From positions 124,001-188,000 of the forward strand of contig NZ_QOHJ01000002.1 in NCBI RefSeq assembly GCF_003319185.1: DNA of 64,000 bases, given 5' to 3'. Below, piece by piece: positions 53,826 through 62,136 of this stretch. The notes under the pieces were generated by a model. The model worked only from the letters and a program-made list of their open reading frames with translations. It was not told the DNA's origin and ran no database searches. The translations under genes were made by a program, and so were the position numbers. The stretch is from Blastococcus sp. TF02A-30 (lineage in GTDB: Bacteria; Actinomycetota; Actinomycetes; Mycobacteriales; Geodermatophilaceae). Every line of letters starts with the position of its first letter. Positions within the stretch are counted from its first letter, which is position 1.

Positions 53826-54485
53826 TCAGTCGCCCTCGGGCTCGGTGAGGGACTCGCCGAGCAGCTCGTCGGGGTCGGTCGGCCGTACGCCGGCCGCCTT
53901 GCCCTCCATCCAGGTGACGACGTCGAGCACGCGCAGCGCCGACACGTGCGGCCCGAGTCCGGCTCGATCGCGGAGGTCGAGCAGGTGCTTGTGGAGGTCG
54001 TCGGTCTGCAGGGCCTGTCGCAGCGGCTCCCAGTGGTGATCGCCGATGCCGCTGACACGGGCAACCACCGAGTCGTAGATCGGGACCAGGCGCGGCCGCT
54101 TGCGGGCCAGCAGCTTCGTCCCGATGGTGCGGCCGACGCCCGGTAGCCGGCGGACAGCCCGGTACAACCGGGAGGCGGGCTGCTCCTCGGTAACCGGCTC
54201 TGCCTGAGCGACGAGGTCACGGTCGGGGCCAAGCTCGCGCAGCAGCGCGCCGAACTCGGCGGCCCGGGTGTCGAGCAGTTCCCGCGCGGCCAGTGGGGGA
54301 ACGACGACCGACAGGAAGCTCACGGCCAGGAGGTCCTCGGCGGTGAACGCATTCGGGTCGTTCTGCCGGGGAGCCCAGCTGTCGAAGTGCGCGCCCGTGT
54401 AGGGCCGCCCGTAGTACCTGGTCAGGTAGCCCAACGCCTGATCCGCATCCGGACCCTCGAGACAGCGGGGGAGATGGAAGGTCAT
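53826..54485 (-). CDS. DUF6308 family protein
   Basis: 219 residues from ATG (MTFHLPRCLEGPDADQALGYL). Family-like sequence: ALGYLTRYYGRPYTGAHFDSWAPRQNDPNAFTAEDLLAVSFLSV, then RLPGVGRTIGTKLLARKRPRLVPIYDSVVARV (helix-hairpin-helix-like glycosylase fold) and LRVLDVVTWMEGK. DUF6308 is common in actinobacterial accessory regions; function unknown, DNA binding possible. It is convergent with the preceding operon (8-base gap). Confidence 0.85.
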   Translation of the reverse strand: MTFHLPRCLEGPDADQALGYLTRYYGRPYTGAHFDSWAPRQNDPNAFTAEDLLAVSFLSVVVPPLAARELLDTRAAEFGALLRELGPDRDLVAQAEPVTEEQPASRLYRAVRRLPGVGRTIGTKLLARKRPRLVPIYDSVVARVSGIGDHHWEPLRQALQTDDLHKHLLDLRDRAGLGPHVSALRVLDVVTWMEGKAAGVRPTDPDELLGESLTEPEGD

Positions 54486-54508
54486 GGCGCCATCCTTGGC
54501 CCTCGGCG

Positions 54509-55090
54509 TCACGAGCAGCGGCAGGTGCCGAGCACTGTCGGTCGCATTCCACACGACGGGCACAGGTCGGTCGCCGGGACGACGCGGCTGCGCTGGGCGT
54601 CGGCGGGGATGCGGATCACCATTGCTGGCTTACGAGGCGGCGGTGGGCTGGAGGCCTTGCGCTTCCAGGCGGAGTTGGGGTGGGCCAAGACGCGAGCGAC
54701 ATCGGCACGGGTGACGTTCAAGCCGACCGCCCGCAGCATGCGTGCCAACTGCTTGTAGCCAGTGCCGGGATGTGCAGCGGCAGTCCGACGAATCTGGGTC
54801 TCGACCTTCGTCGCGCCTTTGCGGGGCTGGGCGGTCGTCGCCTGCTGCCGCTTCTTGGCCGACGTGGCCGCTGCTGAGCTGCGGCCATCTCCGGATCGGC
54901 CGACGGCCGACCGGCCGCGGCTCGCTCGGTTGGAACCGAAGCCGAGCGCCTTGCGACCGGACCGAGTGGTGGTCATGCCGGACCCGGCGACATCCCAGGG
55001 CGCCGGCCGCTCGACGACTTCGTCATCCTGGAAGTCGCCCAGCGACGAGTCGGCGTGGTCGCCGAACCACTCGTTGATAGACCTGGCCAT
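54509..55090 (-). CDS. Basic DNA-binding-like protein with zinc ribbon
   Basis: 193 residues (MARSINEWFGDHADSSLGDFQDDEVVERP). A basic, low-complexity middle (SGRKALGFGSNRASRGRSAVGRSGDGRSSAAATSAKKRQQ) leads to a helix-turn-helix-like stretch (GTGYKQLARMLRAVGLNVTRADVARVLAHPNSAWKRK). The end is CPSCGMRPTVLGTCRCS, a small zinc ribbon. No family recognised; likely a nucleic-acid binder. The gene upstream of DUF6308 on the same strand (23-base gap), probably one operon. Confidence 0.75.
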   Translation of the reverse strand: MARSINEWFGDHADSSLGDFQDDEVVERPAPWDVAGSGMTTTRSGRKALGFGSNRASRGRSAVGRSGDGRSSAAATSAKKRQQATTAQPRKGATKVETQIRRTAAAHPGTGYKQLARMLRAVGLNVTRADVARVLAHPNSAWKRKASSPPPPRKPAMVIRIPADAQRSRVVPATDLCPSCGMRPTVLGTCRCS

Positions 55091-55216
55091 TCGCCCTCCC
55101 GATGCGCAATCCGTGAGGAATACATCACCATCGGGCACCGACAGAACCGAGACCGGCGTAGGTCGTGTCACCGGAACGGGCTACGACCGTGATCGTTCCG
55201 AGTGGTGCGATAGCGG

Positions 55217-56257
55217 TCAGTCCTCGGGGACGACGACGGCGCGGCCGCGGATCGTGCCGTTGTGGAGCTTTCGGTACGCCTTCGGCGCCTCCTCGAGCGT
55301 GTACCTCTCCACCTCGACGTGGATCGCGCCGGCCCGCGCCAGGTCGAGCACCTCCATCAGCTCCGACCGGGTTCCCCAGTATGGCGCCCGCACCGAGGCG
55401 CCCATCGGCGTCGAGAAGAAGCCGGTCGGCAGCAGCCCGCCGCCGATGCCGACGATCTGGATGACACCGTTCGACGCAACCGACTGCCGCGCCGTCTCCA
55501 GCGTCGGCGGCGCACCCACGAAGTCGAACACCGCCTGCGCGCCGACGCCCCCGGTCAGGCGACGGATCTCCTCGGCCGCCGAGGCGTCCGACATGAGCAC
55601 CCGGTGCGCGCCGACCTCCCGCGCCAGCTCCAGCTTCTGCTCGCTCACGTCCAGCGCGATCACGGTCGCCCCGGTGATCGCCCGCAGGATCTGGATGCCC
55701 ACGTGCCCGAGCCCGCCGGCGCCGATCACCACGGCGGTCGAACCGGCCGGCAGCGCGCCCAGCGACGACACGATCGCGTGGTACGGCGTCAGGCCGGCAT
55801 CGGTCAGTGACACCGTCGCCACCGGGTCGAGGTTGCCGAGCGGCACGAGGTGGCGGACGTCGTCCACCAGCATGTACTCGGCCAGCGCACCGGGGGAGCC
55901 CAGCCCGGGCGGCGCGATGCCCAGCCCAGCCGCGTGCGGGCAGTAGTTCTCCGCCCCCGTCGCGCACGCGTGGCACAGCCCACAGCCCCACGGCCCGTAC
56001 ACGGCCACCGGCTCGCCGACCTCCACGCCGGTCACCCCGTCGCCGAGCGCGTCCACTACGCCGGCGCCCTCGTGCCCCAGCGTCAGCGGCAGTCCGTAGC
56101 CGTACTGCTCCTCCGGCAGCCCCATCACGAACGAGTCCGAGTGGCACAGCCCCGCGGCGCTCACCCGCAGCCGGATCTGCCCCGGCCCCGGTTCCGGCGT
56201 CGGGACGTCGACCACCTCGGGCTCGCTGCCGATCGTCCGGTACTGCACCGCGCGCAT
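55217..56257 (-). CDS. Zinc-dependent alcohol dehydrogenase
   Basis: 346 residues from ATG (MRAVQYRTIGSEPEVVDVPTPEP). Catalytic zinc ligands: C38 (GLCHSD), H62-E63 (GHEGAG). Structural zinc Cys in CGLCHACATGAENYC. Rossmann motif VVIGAGGLGHVGI at about 172-184. The quaternary family is the medium-chain dehydrogenases, which oxidise primary or secondary alcohols with NAD(P). It is the first recognisable housekeeping gene on the right flank of the defence block and is divergent from the CocE gene. Confidence 0.94.
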   Translation of the reverse strand: MRAVQYRTIGSEPEVVDVPTPEPGPGQIRLRVSAAGLCHSDSFVMGLPEEQYGYGLPLTLGHEGAGVVDALGDGVTGVEVGEPVAVYGPWGCGLCHACATGAENYCPHAAGLGIAPPGLGSPGALAEYMLVDDVRHLVPLGNLDPVATVSLTDAGLTPYHAIVSSLGALPAGSTAVVIGAGGLGHVGIQILRAITGATVIALDVSEQKLELAREVGAHRVLMSDASAAEEIRRLTGGVGAQAVFDFVGAPPTLETARQSVASNGVIQIVGIGGGLLPTGFFSTPMGASVRAPYWGTRSELMEVLDLARAGAIHVEVERYTLEEAPKAYRKLHNGTIRGRAVVVPED

Positions 56258-56371
56258 CGCTGCTCCTCCGTCGTCCGGGCCTGTCCCGACCGTAGGCGCC
56301 GACCTGCGCTGCAGCAGGTCGAGCGGCCCGCGGTTAGGGTCCCAACGCCGGCGTCCCGACCTGGAGGTTTC

Positions 56372-58063
56372 GTGTCCGCGTCCGACCGCATCCCGCCGCT
56401 GTCGGCGCAGCCGCTGTCCCGCACCGCCCGCTTCGCCTCCGCCGCGCTCAGCCGCCGCTGGAAGCTGCCGGCGCCGACCTCGCCGGTAGGCGTGCTGCGC
56501 GACGTCGACGTCCCCATGCGCGACGGCGCCGTCCTCAAGGCGCACGTCTACCTGCCGGCCACCGACGGCCCGCACCCGACGGTCCTGCTGCGCTCCCCGT
56601 ACGGCCGGGCCGGCGGCTTCGCCCTCACCATGGCCATCCCGTACGCGGCGCGCGGCTACGCCGTCGTGCTGCAGAGCGTCCGAGGGACGTTCGGCTCCGG
56701 CGGCGAGTTCACGCCGGTCGTCAACGAGGAGCACGACGGGCAGGACACCGTCGCCTGGCTGCGCGAGCAGCCCTGGTTCGACGGCCGGCTGGCCACCCTC
56801 GGCCCCAGCTACCTCGCCTACACGCAGTGGGCGCTGGCGCTCGACCCGCCGCCCGAGCTCAAGGCCATGGTCATGCACATCGGCCCGCACGACCTCGCCC
56901 AGGCCGGGATGATCGACGGCGCCTTCCAGCTCACCAACGTGGCCATCTGGACCGAGATCATCAGCCACCAGGAGCGGGTCCACCCGCTGCGCGGCAGCCT
57001 CCGGCTGATGACGGCGGAGCGCCGGCTGGCCCCGCACTTCGGCGAACTGCCGCTGCAGGGCCTGGCCGAGCGGCTCGGCGGCAACCCCACGCCCTGGTTC
57101 GACGAGTGGCTCGACCACCCCGACCTCACCGACGCCTACTGGGACCGGTACCGCGCCACGCCCGCCGTCCACTCGAGCACCGTCCCCACGCTGCTCATCG
57201 GCGGCTGGCAGGACTGGTTCGTCGAGCAGACGCTGGAGCAGTACGCCGTGCTGCGCGACCGCGGCGTCGACGTCGCGCTGACCGTCGGGCCGTGGGCGCA
57301 CCTCACCATCGACCCCGCGGTCAGCGCGGTCGAGAGCCTCGCCTGGCTGAACAGCCACCTGCCGGTGGGCGAGGACAATCCGGTGCCGCCGCGGGAGGAG
57401 CGGGTCCGCGTCTACGTCCCCGGTGCGCGCACCTGGCGCAAGCTGCCCGACTGGCCCGGCGCCACCACCGACCGCACCTGGTACCTGGCACCGGACGGGC
57501 GGCTGGACGACGACGCACCGGCGCAGGCCTCGGCGACGACGTTCCGCTACGACCCGATGGACCCCACGCCCTCGGTCGGCGGGCGGGTGCTCGCCCGCAG
57601 CGCCGGCCAGCGCGACAACCGCGAGCTGGAGGCGCGCGACGACGTCCGCACCTTCACGACGACGGCGCTGCGCAAGCCGGTCGAGGTGCGCGGCGGGGTG
57701 CGGGTCCGGCTGGTCGTCGAGCCCGACAACCCGTACTGCGACGTCTTCGTCCGGCTGTGCGACGTCGAGCCGAACGGGAGGTCGCTCAACATCACCGACC
57801 GGCTCGTGCGGCTCGACCCGGCGCCGGGGGAGGAGCCGGTTCGCGGACAGCGGGTGGTGGAGACGACGCTGCCCGACACCGCGCACCGGTTCCGCGCCGG
57901 GCACCGCATCCGGCTGCAGGTCTCCGGCGGCGCCCACCCGCGCTACGCCCGCAACCTCGGCACCGGCGAGCCGCTCGGCCGAGCGACGCACGGCGTCCCG
58001 ACGAACCACCGAATCTGCCTCGGCGGAACGCGGCCGTCGTTGATCACCCTGCCGTTCGCCTGA
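56372..58063 (+). CDS. CocE/NonD family hydrolase
   Basis: 563 residues, GTG start after GGAGG. The N-terminal alpha/beta-hydrolase (X-Pro dipeptidyl-peptidase S15-like) has DVDVPMRDGAVLKAHVYLPA, SPYGRAGG, QSVRGTFGSGGEF and the nucleophile elbow GPSYLAYTQW (Ser about 146). The C-terminal jelly-roll domain ends RIRLQVSGGAHPRYARNLGTGEP...TNHRICLGGTRPSLITLPFA. The family cleaves esters or acylated substrates. The last 158 bases recur, degraded, at 61882-62038. Confidence 0.94.
   Translation: MSASDRIPPLSAQPLSRTARFASAALSRRWKLPAPTSPVGVLRDVDVPMRDGAVLKAHVYLPATDGPHPTVLLRSPYGRAGGFALTMAIPYAARGYAVVLQSVRGTFGSGGEFTPVVNEEHDGQDTVAWLREQPWFDGRLATLGPSYLAYTQWALALDPPPELKAMVMHIGPHDLAQAGMIDGAFQLTNVAIWTEIISHQERVHPLRGSLRLMTAERRLAPHFGELPLQGLAERLGGNPTPWFDEWLDHPDLTDAYWDRYRATPAVHSSTVPTLLIGGWQDWFVEQTLEQYAVLRDRGVDVALTVGPWAHLTIDPAVSAVESLAWLNSHLPVGEDNPVPPREERVRVYVPGARTWRKLPDWPGATTDRTWYLAPDGRLDDDAPAQASATTFRYDPMDPTPSVGGRVLARSAGQRDNRELEARDDVRTFTTTALRKPVEVRGGVRVRLVVEPDNPYCDVFVRLCDVEPNGRSLNITDRLVRLDPAPGEEPVRGQRVVETTLPDTAHRFRAGHRIRLQVSGGAHPRYARNLGTGEPLGRATHGVPTNHRICLGGTRPSLITLPFA
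57906..58063 (+). repeat. Direct repeat, left copy (CocE 3' end)
   Basis: Last 158 bases of the CocE gene. The matching right copy is 61882-62038, one base shorter. A 31-base and a 29-base run are identical between the copies. The two copies bracket the cassette at 58203-61841. Confidence 0.8.
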
Positions 58064-58202
58064 CGACCCCATCCGTATCGCCGGCATGACCCGCCTAAGG
58101 CGTGCCGTCCGGTGCCACGGTCGGCATGGTGCGCCCCGAATATTGGGCGATGACCACTTACGGTGCGCCGACGACCAGCAACGTTCACGCCGGAGGACAT
58201 CC

Positions 58203-59177
58203 GTGGTTCTACCCCTCATCCCTCTCGCCCTGATGGGCCTCGGCGCGACGACGGGGCTCGGTGGTCTGGCCACCGGCGTCATGGGCGGCCTGAAGATGAA
58301 GGACGCCAAGAGCATGGCCGACGCGGCGCAGAAGCGCTACGACGAGTCGATCGCTCGCACCGAGGAGCTCGTCGGCGAGACCAACGAGCGCATCCGGCAG
58401 TACGGCGAGCAGCAGGAGCAGGCCCTCCGGCAGGTGGTCGAGCGGCTGGCGACCTTCATCGAGCGCCACAGCAAGAAGGCCAATCACGGCGCAGCGCAAC
58501 TACTCGCGGGCATCGGTACGGAGCAGCGGGAGATCGAGGCGTTCGGCGGGGCACTGGCCGCGGACGTGGACTGGCTCAAGGGAGCCGGCCTGGCCGCGTT
58601 GACCGGCGCCGGTGCCTCCGTGGGCATCCCGAGCGCGGTGACGGCTCTGGGAGCCGCCAGCACCGGGACGGCCATCAGCTCGCTGTCCGGCGCCGCCGCC
58701 CAGAGCGCGACCATGGCCTACCTGGGCGGTGGATCCCTGGCCGCCGGCGGGGGAGGGGTCGCCCTCGGCACCGCCGCCCTCGGCGTCGTCACCATCGGCC
58801 CGACCATGCTCATCGGCGGTCTGACCCTGAACGGTCAGGGCGAGAAGGCGGTGACCAAGGCCAAGGAGTTTGAGGCGGCGGTGGCCGGCACCGTCGCGGA
58901 CCACACGGCCTTCCGTTCATTCCTCGACACGCTGGACACGCGGGTCGATGAGGTGAGCGGAGTCCTTGCTGGACTCGTGGAACGCGCGGAGGACGCGCTC
59001 ACCGCGCTCGAGCAGATCGACGACTTCGACTGGAAGCAGCACACCCCTGAGTTCCAGCGCGGGCTGTCGCTGACGCGCGCGGTCCGGAACCTCTCCTCGG
59101 CGCCCCTAATCGCCGAGGACGGGCAGATGAACTCGGACACGACCCGCATGGTCCTCGAGTACAAGGAGATGAAGTGA
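58203..59177 (+). CDS. Glycine-rich hydrophobic-core protein of a two-gene cassette
   Basis: 324 residues, GTG start with GGAGGA upstream. A short N-terminal hydrophobic hairpin (VVLPLIPLALMGLGATTGLGGLATGVMGGLK) precedes a charged coiled coil (about 40-100). A long Gly/Ala hydrophobic segment follows (about 125-215, GAGLAALTGAGASVGIPSAVTALGAAS...LGGGSLAAGGGGVALGTAALGVVTIGPTMLIGGLTL), then a helical C-terminus. The layout recalls pore-forming or membrane-inserting effectors, but no named family is recognised. Its stop overlaps the next gene's GTG by 4 bases. Confidence 0.75.
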   Translation: MVLPLIPLALMGLGATTGLGGLATGVMGGLKMKDAKSMADAAQKRYDESIARTEELVGETNERIRQYGEQQEQALRQVVERLATFIERHSKKANHGAAQLLAGIGTEQREIEAFGGALAADVDWLKGAGLAALTGAGASVGIPSAVTALGAASTGTAISSLSGAAAQSATMAYLGGGSLAAGGGGVALGTAALGVVTIGPTMLIGGLTLNGQGEKAVTKAKEFEAAVAGTVADHTAFRSFLDTLDTRVDEVSGVLAGLVERAEDALTALEQIDDFDWKQHTPEFQRGLSLTRAVRNLSSAPLIAEDGQMNSDTTRMVLEYKEMK

Positions 59178-59605
59178 CGGTTGCAAAAGAGCCGGTGGAG
59201 GGCGACGTCCTCCCGCCCGTGGGGTCCGCGCTCCGCTCGGTCGACGCCATGGGGGCGCTTGATAACGTCATCGACGGCGCCCGCGACTACCTCCGCCTGC
59301 GCGAGGAGGAGCAGAGCAAGCGCGCGAAGATCGACGCCTACGCGTCCGTCGAGATCACCCGCATCCAGGAGGCGAGCTCGGCGCTCAAGTCCTATTTCGA
59401 GCAGGTGTTCGCGGAGCGATCCACGACGATCGACGGGCTCTTCCGGCACTTGGACGTCGCCATGGCCAGCGGCGACGGCAAGGCCACCGAGGCTGCGCTG
59501 CAGGGCATCGTTGACCTGGCAAAGTCCTCACCGATGGTCGACATCGGCGACCTGAGCCAGATCCGCAAGGCGCTGGACGACCCGGACCACGTCTGGGAGC
59601 TCTAG
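59174..59605 (+). CDS. Partner protein of the cassette, hypothetical
   Basis: 143 residues, GTG start inside the preceding stop (GTGA), so co-translated. It is helical and charged (ALDNVIDGARDYLRLREEEQSKRAKIDAYASVEITRIQEASSALKSYFEQVFAERSTTIDGLFRHLDVAMASGDGKATEAALQGIVDLAKSSPMVD). It could be an antitoxin, chaperone or regulator of the hydrophobic partner. Convergent with the nuclease gene at 59711. Confidence 0.72.
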   Translation: MTVAKEPVEGDVLPPVGSALRSVDAMGALDNVIDGARDYLRLREEEQSKRAKIDAYASVEITRIQEASSALKSYFEQVFAERSTTIDGLFRHLDVAMASGDGKATEAALQGIVDLAKSSPMVDIGDLSQIRKALDDPDHVWEL

Positions 59606-59710
59606 CCGTCCGCGAGGAAGGCAGAGCCGTGATCGACCGAGGGGTGTCCAGCTTGGGCAAGCGCGGCGTCGGCCTGGCCCGGGTCAACTCACCCGCGCGC
59701 TCGTGACCGT

Positions 59711-60685
59711 TCAGTCACCCATGACGTAGGTGAGTCCGCCGACGCTGGCGAACGCCCTCCGGAGCCTCGTCTGCGTGTCGATCATCCAGTCGAGGTACGT
59801 GGGCCAGTTCTCCTGCTGGTCGACGGAGGCCGGTCTCATCAGAACTTCGATGCGGCAGGCCTTCCGCCCGTCAAGCGGATCGAAGACAAGCGGTCCACCG
59901 AACTCGGATTCGAAGTGCTCCCGGACAGCGACCAGTCGGTCGAACATGGCCCGGTTCTGCTGAGCGCTGACGTGGTCGAAGTAGAGCTCACTGCGCAGAC
60001 GCGAGTCCTTCGCGAAGCTCACGCCCCAGATGAGCCCTTGGCCGCCGGCAGGCATGTCGAAGTGGCTCGTGGTCGGGGCCTTGCCCTTCGACCAGTTCAA
60101 GTGCTGCGCCGCGAAGCGGTCCAAGAGCTGCTGCCAGAACTGCTGGTACAGCGCCGCCTTCGCACCGGGTATCTGCTGCTGGCTGTGAGCCGCCGTCTTC
60201 GTCGACTTGGCCCAATCGTTCGGCTGGCTGACGACAGTGAACAGAGGTGCCGGTGCCGAGGCGCCGATCCGCACAGCAGAGATCTGGACGCCGAAGAACC
60301 GCGTGCCTTCCTGTGTGTGGGTGTTGAGCCAGTCGAGAGCCGCACGATGCTCGGCCCGGAACTCGGGGGACACCCAGACGATGTTGCTTACCTCGTCGAC
60401 GCCGGCGGCGTAGGTGAGCAGTTGCCCGAGATGGCTGTGGTCCGTCTTCTGAAGCTGGTTCTCGACGATCACGGTCTCGCCCGTGCTGACGTCGTGGCCC
60501 AGCAGGTCGAGGTAGAAATCGCCGACGGGGTGCTCGTTCACGATGAGCTCGAGGTCCATCCCGAGGGCGTCCCCGAGCCGGTCAGCGTTCGCCAGCAGCC
60601 ACGGCGTGAACACGTGCGCTTCATGCGACCAGACCTCGGTCACCGGGACGGTCTCGAGCTTTCCCAGCCTCGGTAGTTCAGCCAC
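59711..60685 (-). CDS. DUF4268 nuclease-like protein
   Basis: 324 residues from GTG (VAELPRLGKLETVPVTEVWSHEAHVF), with GAGGA eight bases upstream; an earlier start would overlap the preceding gene without support. Nuclease-like core: DFYLDLLGHDVSTGETVIVENQLQKTDHSHLGQLLTYAAGVDEVSNIVWVSPEF (D...ExQ, a PD-(D/E)XK variant). DUF4268-type C-terminus with WPTYLDWMIDTQTRLRRAFASVG. The family is common in restriction-linked regions. It follows the NucS-like gene by 70 bases on the same strand. Confidence 0.85.
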   Translation of the reverse strand: MAELPRLGKLETVPVTEVWSHEAHVFTPWLLANADRLGDALGMDLELIVNEHPVGDFYLDLLGHDVSTGETVIVENQLQKTDHSHLGQLLTYAAGVDEVSNIVWVSPEFRAEHRAALDWLNTHTQEGTRFFGVQISAVRIGASAPAPLFTVVSQPNDWAKSTKTAAHSQQQIPGAKAALYQQFWQQLLDRFAAQHLNWSKGKAPTTSHFDMPAGGQGLIWGVSFAKDSRLRSELYFDHVSAQQNRAMFDRLVAVREHFESEFGGPLVFDPLDGRKACRIEVLMRPASVDQQENWPTYLDWMIDTQTRLRRAFASVGGLTYVMGD

Positions 60686-60755
60686 GTTGTGGTCCTCGGG
60701 GTTCGATTGAGTGTGTCTCGTCGGCCGTCTGGCCTCAGCGGCGGGACATGGTGTC

Positions 60756-61841
60756 TTAGTCACCGGCGTCGCTCTGGGACAACCTTCCCGACGCGGCCAC
60801 GATGGCGCCCCTCCGAGCGGAGTCCTTCAGCACATCCAGAGGTATCCCGGGACGCTTCTTGAAATCGGTCGCCGCGATCGCTTCGACCGCCAAGGGCAAG
60901 CCGGCAGCCGAGAGCTCCTCCAGGAATCGCCCCACGGCGACAGGGCCTGCGCCTCGCGTCCACTGGAAGTTGCACGAGAGTGACGAGGGAGACCCGCAGT
61001 AGACGCTGAACGGGGCGATGTCGGCGCCTGATGCCGCGGTGCCCCAGATCGAGTAGCTCGGCTGGGCGCCTGAGCCGCCGCCCTGAATGCGGAAGCCATG
61101 CGCAGCCAGGTCGTCGGCGAACGATGCGACCGCGTCCGCCAGCTCGGGGTCACGCTCACGCAGCCAGGCGTCGACGTCCGTGGAGGTCCACCGGGCGGCC
61201 CCGGCAGCGCTCCGGCGCGCGTTCTTCTCATCCGCGGACTCCGAGCCGTACACGGTCGGGATGAGGATCTCCGTGTCTCCGTGGACCGCCCGGCGGAGCT
61301 CCACGGCGAGCAGGCGCATCCCTGCCGAGGTGTGCGTGTTGAGGTATCGGACGATGCGTCGGAGATCCGCGCTGATGGAGTCGACCGCGAGCACCAACGT
61401 GAAGACGCCGGCCTCCAGGTTGGCCTCGAACGCGCGGCGCGCGTCATCCGGCTGACCATCGAACAGGAGGTCGAGGGACGTACCGCCGCGCGCCTGCCAG
61501 AGCTCCTCAAAAGTCGCCGGCGTGAGTTCGGACAGGCGTGCCGCGTAGTCGAGGACCTGACCGACGATGACCCGGCGGATGTCTGCATCGGTGGCCAGCT
61601 TGCACTCGACGATCGTGATCGTGCCATCGGTGTCGACGACGACGAGGTCGGCGCGGCCCACGCTGGTGGCCAGTTCGCGGACGGCGACCGCGTCCGCGCC
61701 AACGCCCTCGATGAGGCTCGGCTGCTCGGACAGGATCTGCTGCAACTCCGCTTCATTCACGTAGCCGTAGCTGCTGGGGTCGGTCCACCGCCCGCCGTGA
61801 TCACGGACTCGGATCTCGGCGGCACTTCGCTGTAACGACAC
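60756..61841 (-). CDS. NucS-like/PD-(D/E)XK endonuclease family protein
   Basis: 361 residues from GTG (VSLQRSAAEIRVRDHGGRW). An earlier start would need residues translated from the hydrolase remnant and is rejected. Core: SLIEGVGADAVAVRELATSVGRADLVVVDTDGTITIVECKLATDADIRRVIVGQVLDYAARLSELT, with D..ExK and a downstream QVLDY. The rest is an all-alpha/beta C-terminus ending VAASGRLSQSDAGD. Similar proteins are annotated as restriction-like or DUF91-type nucleases. It forms a pair with the DUF4268-like gene. Confidence 0.85.
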   Translation of the reverse strand: MSLQRSAAEIRVRDHGGRWTDPSSYGYVNEAELQQILSEQPSLIEGVGADAVAVRELATSVGRADLVVVDTDGTITIVECKLATDADIRRVIVGQVLDYAARLSELTPATFEELWQARGGTSLDLLFDGQPDDARRAFEANLEAGVFTLVLAVDSISADLRRIVRYLNTHTSAGMRLLAVELRRAVHGDTEILIPTVYGSESADEKNARRSAAGAARWTSTDVDAWLRERDPELADAVASFADDLAAHGFRIQGGGSGAQPSYSIWGTAASGADIAPFSVYCGSPSSLSCNFQWTRGAGPVAVGRFLEELSAAGLPLAVEAIAATDFKKRPGIPLDVLKDSARRGAIVAASGRLSQSDAGD

Positions 61842-61858
61842 CGTGGCACTGTGCCACG
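61842..61858. promoter_or_regulatory. Palindrome adjoining the nuclease gene start
   Basis: A perfect inverted repeat, 8-base arms around one central base (CGTGGCAC T GTGCCACG), abuts the proposed GTG start of the minus-strand nuclease gene. It lies 23 bases from the CocE remnant. It could be an operator for autoregulation, or a mark of the recombination junction. Confidence 0.35.
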
Positions 61859-61881
61859 ACAGCGACCAGGCGCCGGCCAAC

Positions 61882-62038
61882 GCATCCGGCTGCAGGTCTC
61901 CGGCGGCGCCCACCGCGCTATGCACGCGACCTCGGCACCGGCAAGCCGGTCGGGCGGGCGACGCACGGCGTCCCGACGAACCACCGGATCGGCGTCGGCG
62001 GCGCGGCGCCCTCGTCGGTCACGTTGCCGGTGGCCTGA
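61882..62038 (+). pseudogene. Remnant of a CocE/NonD hydrolase 3' end
   Basis: Encodes RIRLQVSGGAH, then after a one-base loss RYARDLGTGKPVGRATHGVPTNHRIGVGGAAPSSVTLPVA and a stop: the last about 52 codons of a CocE-like gene. The reading frame is open only in pieces and has no start. It matches the intact gene's end (57906-58063) closely but not identically, so it derives from a related paralogue or an old duplicate. Confidence 0.8.
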
Positions 62039-62136
62039 CTTCCCGGGTGGCGACCCGCCGGCGAGCGTGCGAGGCCTTGAAACGCCGCGCCGCGTCGCAC
62101 ACTGAGCCGACGCGGCTTTCGGCTCGGAGGAGTTCC

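Noticed and set aside
55217-58315. Very long minus-strand frame through the CocE gene
   Set aside because: The CocE protein on the plus strand has nucleophile elbow and C-terminal domain; the antisense translation is low-complexity. Only the part at 55217-56257 is a gene.
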